A DNA stretch of 64,000 bases from Elusimicrobiota bacterium (GTDB taxonomy: Bacteria; CAYTYR01; UBA6262). The stretch spans positions 68,670 to 132,669 of the forward strand of contig PMCA01000011.1 of assembly GCA_003153935.1 (NCBI GenBank). The letters are read 5' to 3'. Of this stretch, positions 63,420-64,000 are shown piece after piece. The position numbers were made by a program, and so were the translations under genes. Numbering within the stretch: position 1 is the first letter of the stretch; each line of letters starts with the position of its first letter. Below the pieces are notes generated by a model. It worked only from the letters and a program-made list of their open reading frames with translations. It was not told the DNA's origin and did not search any database.

Positions 63420-64000
63420 ATGCCAGAAAAAAAGAATTTAAAAGCAAAAACAGGTAATGAAGCCATGGCTGAAGCCATGCGCCAGATCAATCCTGATGTA
63501 GTAGCGGCGTATCCGATTACCCCGGCTACTGAAATAGTGCAGATATTTTCGCAATTCGTGGCTGACGGACTGGTCAATACTGAATTTGTGGCTGTGGAAA
63601 GCGAACACAGCGCCTTGAGCGCTTGTATCGGCGCGTCAGCTGCCGGAGCCAGAGCCATGACCGGAACCTCCAGCCAGGGATTAGCCCTGATGTATGAAAT
63701 GATGTATATTGCCTCCGGGTTAAGGTTGCCGATCGTGATCGCTGAAGTGAACCGCGCTTTATCCGCGCCTATTAATATTCACGGGGACCAGAGCGACACT
63801 ATGTGCGCCAGGGATTCCGGGTTCCTGCAGATATATTGCGAAAACTCCCAGGAAGCTTATGACAGCATGATCCAGGCCGTAAGAATATGCGAGCACCCGG
63901 ACGTTTTATTACCGGCCACCGTATCTACGGACGGATTCATCATCAGCCATTGCATGGAAGCTATTGAAATGCTGAAAGACGAACAAGTAAAAGAATTTGT
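63420..64000 (+). CDS. porA: Pyruvate:ferredoxin oxidoreductase alpha subunit (3' end cut by window edge)
   Basis: Alpha chain, 193 codons visible of about 390. GNEAMAEAMRQINPDVVAAYPITPATEIV at the N-terminus and EFVAVESEHSALSACIGASAAGARAMTGTSSQGLALM are the pyrimidine-binding part of the enzyme; VNRALSAPINIHGDQSD follows. GGAGGA ten bases before the ATG. Beta subunit porB is expected outside the window. Confidence 0.94.
   Translation, partial: MPEKKNLKAKTGNEAMAEAMRQINPDVVAAYPITPATEIVQIFSQFVADGLVNTEFVAVESEHSALSACIGASAAGARAMTGTSSQGLALMYEMMYIASGLRLPIVIAEVNRALSAPINIHGDQSDTMCARDSGFLQIYCENSQEAYDSMIQAVRICEHPDVLLPATVSTDGFIISHCMEAIEMLKDEQVKEF

Overview
The window reads as a chromosomal segment around the replication origin of an uncultured, probably anaerobic diderm bacterium. 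Outer-membrane secretin and prepilin genes, a YidC with a long N-terminal periplasmic region and a GyrB with the large insert point to a Gram-negative-type envelope. A pyruvate:ferredoxin oxidoreductase operon and a (Re)-citrate synthase-like enzyme suggest anaerobic metabolism. Candidate lineages such as Omnitrophota or Margulisbacteria are plausible, but I cannot fix the phylum from sequence reading alone.

Layout. From 1 to about 45.1 kb nearly all genes are on the minus strand; from 45.3 kb to the end all are on the plus strand. The switch lies between rpmH and dnaA, so transcription mostly follows leaving forks. The exception is the plus-strand ndk-aminotransferase-citrate/homocitrate synthase operon (32.9-35.8 kb). 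(a) 1-2.7 kb: a chemotaxis operon cheW-cheR-cheY-cheB, with cheB cut by the window edge. (b) 2.8-17.7 kb: a type IV pilus/type II secretion operon. It runs from a GAF-GAF-degenerate GGDEF protein, a hybrid histidine kinase and two single-domain receivers through pilB, pilC, the main pilin and three minor pilin-like proteins to a fused pilM-pilN, pilO, a pilP-like gene and pilQ. (c) 17.9-29.5 kb: a long operon of four more pilin-like proteins followed by tmk, holB, ricT, metG, tatD, a TatD-associated radical SAM protein, a DUF348-G5-3D protein, a jelly-roll protein and a coiled-coil membrane protein. Part of this order resembles the Bacillus tmk-holB-yaaT-metS-yabD-yabE region. (d) 29.6-32.7 kb: two tRNA-Ser genes, two tRNA-Ser-derived palindromic elements, tadA directly behind its substrate tRNA-Arg(ACG), rsmI, a 48-aa Cys-rich protein and a GAF/HD-GYP protein. 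(e) 36-45 kb: the classical origin-left cluster parB-parA-(peptidase)-rsmG-(patatin)-mnmE-jag-yidC-yidD-rnpA-rpmH with a parS cluster; mnmG is missing from its usual place. (f) 45.1-54.4 kb: DnaA boxes, dnaA, an AT-rich candidate origin, dnaN, recF, a DciA-like gene, gyrB and gyrA. (g) 54.4-62.4 kb: an archease-like gene, serS, a BON protein, a third tRNA-Ser-derived palindrome, tRNA-Ser(UGA), tRNA-Ser(GCU), two tandem STAS-like genes, tRNA-Ala(CGC), dnaX, ybaB, recR and a secreted alpha/alpha-barrel protein. (h) 62.4-64 kb: porG-porD-porA, the last cut by the edge.

The most unusual signal is a set of three short palindromic elements (29.83-29.98 kb and 56.48-56.56 kb). Each is inserted between anticodon positions 35 and 36 of a tRNA-Ser anticodon arm. 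Two carry a complete tRNA-Ser 5' half and each of those sits just upstream of an intact tRNA-Ser gene. The inner stem shows compensatory base changes, so the fold rather than the sequence is kept. This looks like a bacterial tRNA-derived short interspersed element.

Other points worth checking are the PilM-PilN fusion with the PilN peptide at its junction, a discoidin-like domain in a pilin-like protein, the tadA/tRNA-Arg(ACG) transcription unit, a GGDEF protein with a broken signature, and an archease-like protein lacking its acidic ligands.
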